Assembly: GCA_963576735.1 (NCBI GenBank)
Contig: OY755176.1
Coordinates: 14,741,423-14,805,422 of the forward strand
Direction: 5' to 3'
DNA length: 64,000 bases
Source of the DNA: Bedellia somnulentella
Lineage: Eukaryota > Arthropoda > Insecta > Lepidoptera > Bedelliidae
Under the pieces are notes generated by a model. The model was given only the letters and a program-made list of their open reading frames with translations, did not search any database and was not told the DNA's origin. This document shows, piece by piece, positions 33,801 through 39,800 of this stretch; the stretch's first letter is position 1, and each line of letters begins with the position of its first letter. The position numbers and the translations under genes are program-made.

Positions 33801-36800
33801 CTATAAAGGCCAAACTTTTCATAGGTATGGAAAAAAAATCGTATTAGTTTTTAGGGTTCCGTAGCCAAATGGCAAAAACGGGACCCTTATAGATTCGTCA
33901 TGTCTGTCTGTCTGTCCGTCCGTCCGTCCGTATGTCACAGCCAGTTTATTCCGAAACTATAAGAACTACATTATTGAAAATTAATGCGTAGATGTATTCT
34001 GTAAACCGCATTAAGATTTTAAAATAAAATCTGAAAAAAAAACCAAAATTTTTAGGGTTCCCCATACATAGAACTGTAACTCAAAATATTTTTTTTTAAT
34101 CAAACCTATAGGTGTGGGGTATCTATCAAAAGGTATTTGAAAATGATGTTGAGGTTTCTTATATCATTTTTTTCAAAACTGAATAGTTTGCGCGAGAGAC
34201 TTTTCCAAAGTGGTAAAATGTGTCCCCCCCCCGTAACTTCTAAAATATGGGCATGATAAAACTGAAAAAAATATATGATGTGTATTACTATACAAACTAC
34301 TAACGAAAATTGGTTTGAATGAGATCTAGCCAGTAGTTCTATTTTTAAACGTCATAAATCAAATTACTTACCTAATTTATTAATTTCACTGAAATATATA
34401 ACAATAATTTTACTATCACAGGCCTTACGCATAAAACGTGAACCATTGATGATTATTACGTTATTTTACCTTATATTTATATAGTAGATAACACGTCAAT
34501 CAAACTTACAACGAACTACAAAAACTTGTATATTACTATGTTACCTACCTGCTGCTAGTGCTGCTACGGAACCCTTCATTAGCGAGTCCATCTCGCTCTT
34601 GGCCGCTTTTTATTTTATTTTACCAATTGCAGTAAGTGACAGACAGATTTCTTGAAATGTAGGCAAATTTGTTTAGTTGGGTATCATAAAATGCACTTAC
34701 TTGGAAGGGTCATCGCATTTGTAGACATAGAGTTCGTGAGCTCCGTCCCGCAGCGTGGCTCCACTAACTTCCATTAGCCTTGCGAACGAGAACCCGAACA
34801 ATTTTCTCTCGTTTTTGTCTCTCGCTGAAAATATATATGAAATCGTGTGAGAATAACACAAATTTTGAGAAGTTTTAGGTAAAGATACGTGCTACATTAG
34901 TTCATTTTAATCAAAGTACAAGATATAAAGGCGTGCATCTATTATCATCCATTCTTTCTTTTACGATATGTTATTTTAAAAATTTTTGGAGGTTTCTAGC
35001 ACTCAATCAAGCGCTGTAATGACTAACTGCTCATATCATACGATTTTTTCGGGTACATAACACGCGAGCGCGTTGTTGTGGTACAGCACTAGCGACTACG
35101 GGTACGGTACGGTAAGTGAGTACATGGTGATGTGGCAAACACTCTATACCTAACAATCAACATATAGTTCATACGCTTAGATAGTTTCGTCACCCCTGCA
35201 CGCACTTTTGGTTATTGTAATAAATGATACAGACAATCTTGGTGTATATGTGACAATTACTATTCTTCATCACTTAAAGTTTCGGAATAATTACCACCTG
35301 TATTTAAAATAAAAGATCTAACATCATCACGATCTAAATAAATTTCACAACATCAATTCACCAGATTCTCCAACTTTACTTGCTGGTGTACGCCGGCCGT
35401 GGCATCCTGTGATGTTTTGAGGCACGGGCCAAGGCGGCGCGATAAAAGAGAAAACTATCTAAGTGAATGAACTATAATACAAAGTTGTCCTTACTAGAGC
35501 AATGTCTAAACTCGAGCCGCACGTGCGCGCCGGTGAACGCGTCCAGCGGCACGGCCAGCCGCAGCTGCTCGGCCCACGCGGGCGCGTTGTTGTGGTACAG
35601 CACTAGCGACTCGTACGATGAGGAGGCGGCCACACTGGAACCCCAGACGCAGTCCTAGAAGAGTATATAAAAAGCGGTTAAGAAGGCAGATTGTTTTACA
35701 GGTTGTTACTTTAACAATAACTTAACTTCACATTAACTTTACTTAACTTGGTCGTCATGCAAATAACAGTACATACATACATACATACATATTCTCACGC
35801 CGTTAGTTCCCATTGTGGTATGCAGAGACTATCGATCGCCACTTTGTACGATCCTGGCAAACCTCTCTGCATTCGTTCACATCCATCAATCGTTTCATAT
35901 ATGCTCTTTTATTCTTCATACTTCGGACACATGACTTTTTAAGCACATTTTCTATTTGATCCAAATGTGCCTCCGAGGTCGTCCTCTACTGACATTACCT
36001 ACCACATTGGCTCTATAGATCTCTTTCACCAATTTACTGTCATCCATCCTCTTTATAGGCTCAAACCATCCCAACATTCCTTTTTCTATCTTTCTTACAA
36101 TACCATCTTTTACACCACACCTTTCACGAATCACATCATTCATCACATGATCGCATAAACTTACATTACAAACATTTCTGAGGGATCTCATTTCTACTGC
36201 ATTCACTCTGCTTTCATGCTTCTTCTGCCACACCCAACATTTACTGCCATACATAAGCGTAGGAAAAAGGACAGCATTATGCACAGCCATTCGGGCCTTT
36301 TCGGACACCGATTGACTAAACATTAGACTATTTAGTGCTACATTTACCGTATTACCCTTTTTCACTCTTCTCTCGATATTTTCATCACACTTTCCATCCC
36401 TAGTAAACATACTTCCCAAATATACAAACTCTTTCACTTGTTCTACTTTCTTACCACTAATCTCAATCATGCATTCGGTCATAATCTCCTCTCTCTCAAA
36501 ACCCATAGTTTTGGTTTTCTCCACATTCATCCTCATTCCCTTTCTTTCAAAAGACGCACATGCAATATTCATCATCTCTTGCAGCTCTTCCACCGATGAT
36601 GCAAGTAGTACTTGATCATCTGAATATAAGAGGCATTTGATGATGAATTTCACGCAACTCTGTAAAACAGTCATCCATGAACAAATTGAAGAGCCACGGA
36701 GAAGCTACACAACCCTGTCGGACACCCCGAGGGATCCCGAACCAGTCAGTATTTTCCCCGTTTATTATCACCATACATCGGGGTTTTCGGTGCGGGAATG

Positions 36801-39800
36801 ATTTAAGAAAGAGTAGAGATAAACAGATAGTACTGCGACAGTTTGCATATATATGCGAGTGTATATGCGACAGCTCATAATATACACTCTATTAAATAAT
36901 AAAAAACAAAACAACTATATATTTATATAACTTTGAAGTTTTAGTAGTTGTCACGGTGTTCAGAATAAACTATTAATATTTTTTCTATATTTGGAACGGT
37001 TAATCTGCGACGTCTTGCTGTAAATATCCATTTCAACGTACTGAACGATCTTTCCACATCGGCAGTTGTAATAGGTGCATATTTAAATTTTTTGAAGGAA
37101 TCTATTGTTGCACGCAAAGTTGGTGATCGCAGGTCTATTTCTTTGTCTTGTAATAATTCGTTCATAGTTTTTAGTGTACTATAGCCAGAATTCTCTTCTA
37201 AAACCAACTTCAGTTTATTATAAATACGTTTTCCTTTTACGCTCAAGTTTAATTTGGAAATATCTTGATAGTTTGAAATATAACATTCTGTTTTAAGACA
37301 ATACCTACTCTTTGGCTAATGTCAACCATTCCCGCACCGAAAACCCCGACATATGATTATCACACATGCACTGGAATCCTCATAGAGTGATCAGTGCACG
37401 TATAAGTTTACTCCCCAAATCGAACATGGACATCACCTCCCTTAAATACTTTCTTACCATACCTTCTCTTAATCAACGAAGGAGCAATACACCTTTCGGT
37501 TCTTAGCTAAGAACTTTCCGGTGATGATCCTTAAAGAAAAGATTTGGTCCATACATCCCATTCCCTTTCTAAATCCTAACAGTACATTATGATACAAGAG
37601 AGCATGATTACTCTCTACAGCCGAAGAAGATTCTAAGCGCGATCTGATGAAATGGGCTTTAACGAAGCGAGCACTGTGAAGACTAATTGCTCGCGTGTGT
37701 GCGACTTTTTTACGAACTTATAAATAATATTATTTACTCAACTAGAGAACATTTTATAACCAAGAAGAAAAATTAACAAATAATTAATAATTAAGAATAC
37801 ATAATCAATATAAAAAAGTGTTCGCTTACCTCAATAACTTGTCCAGTGTTATCATGTACAGTGACAGTAGCCAGTACATTCTTGGCAGTACTTTTCCCTC
37901 CTCTCTCAAACTCCGCCTTCTCCAAGGTCAAATAAAGGTCATTGCGGACGTCCCCGGGCATGATGACGTCAGGGAAGCCTCGTTTTGGAGTAATTGTGGC
38001 TCCTGAGGTCACAGCCTCAGATATACTGCCTGGGCTTGTCAAGAGTTTTAGAGCTACTACTATGCCTGGAATAGAAATGTTTTAACATCAGTCAGCATGA
38101 TAAAATAGAAATTCAACCCAAATTTAATATTGCCGTGTATCCCCGAATTGGGATGTGTCTGATTAATGACTCCTAGTGTATAGTACCCTCGTTTTGCTTG
38201 GACAGTGCACTCACGGGATAGGAGGCAGACCTATCACCGTTTAAGTTTATGTATATTTATTCACTTAGTCGTATGATAGTGTATTTACACTATTACATGA
38301 CTAAGTGAAACTTAGCTTGTGGGCATAACGATGTTTCCCCTCATCGTTAACAACCATGATAAATTAAGCAGACATATGACTAGAAAAGACACTTTGGTGT
38401 AGGTCCGACGCAGAATTCGAACCCACACATCTCTGTTTAAGAAGTGGTGGTGCTCCTCACTGAGCTATCTCGCTATGCTCGTATAATTTGCTTACCATAA
38501 TTAGGTTGGCCTGGTAACACATTCAGTTTGTTCATTTGTTTGCGAATCAGCATGTCGTGAACTTGATGAAAATCTTTTTCTTCACATTGGTAAACCTGTT
38601 CGAAATAAAACACAATTAAAATATACAATGACGCGAAAATAAACCCATAGTACATATAGCATTAGTTTGTATTGCTAAAACACCTTATGAATTATTGAAC
38701 GCCATATGGGTTTTATCATCAATATTATATTAACACATACATCACATATGATTTAAAAAAATAGTTGCAGGTTCAGGCAGTTGGCTGAAAGCCAGCGTGC
38801 AACCGTCAGCGTGTCCTGTGAAACGTGCTGTATGCACATACATAAATACTTACTGTCATAAATCCCAAAAAGGGGTAGCCAGAGCTTCAGAGCTAGAAAC
38901 TCCTCTGCCACATTTGGACGTTGATAGGGGAAAGATGGTAGAAATAAAGTATCGTTGGTGATGGGTCTCCGACCGCAACTCCCAAAAACCACTTAAAAAA
39001 AGCCCCATACCCTGAGTCGCCTCTTACGACACCCGTTGGTAGAAAGGGGTAGTGACATTCTAAGCCGGCACTACACAGCCAACAGTGAAACGTGCGTTCG
39101 GAAATATTTATACAAAGCCAAGTTTTTTCGGTGTATTTAAAAATTTACCTAGCCGAACCGCCGCCAGTGCCTGTCAGACTTGCTACGGCGCCGAGCGGTC
39201 GCCTAGCAACGGGGCCCGCGCCGCTCCGTGCCGCCGCCCGCGTTCCATCCAGCTTAGTACTTAATAGCTATAGCTACTAAGATGCATCAATTCCAATACA
39301 TACCTTGAAAGTAAACTCCTTATCGCTAATATGGTCGGCAGCGCCGCGCAGATAGTCTGCGAGTGGCAGCGCGGCGGCGCCGAGCGGTCGCCTAGCAACG
39401 GGCCCGCGCCGCTCCGTGCCGCCGCCCGCGCCCGTCCAGCGACCGACCCGCACCACGCTGCCTACTAGCCAAAGTTCGCGGGATAGCTCGCTGCTTGATA
39501 GCTCCTGTGGTAATATTGATACATGTTAATAAGTCACGTTGACAGTGTTATGATTACAAGATAAACATCCTACCTAAAGAGAACTATAAATGTCCGACCT
39601 GAAAAAAATATACTTGATGAATCTATCTATGATCAGTACCAGTCAGTCTGAATAATAAGACGATGAAAGAAAGTTAATGTGTGCAGTTTGGTCGTTCAAG
39701 TTGGCATTGTGAGAGACACAAAAGCAGAAGAAATGTAGGAAAATAGCGGGCAGGTCAATAAATAATTGTCACTGTAAACCAAAAAACATTTGTGTGTCCC

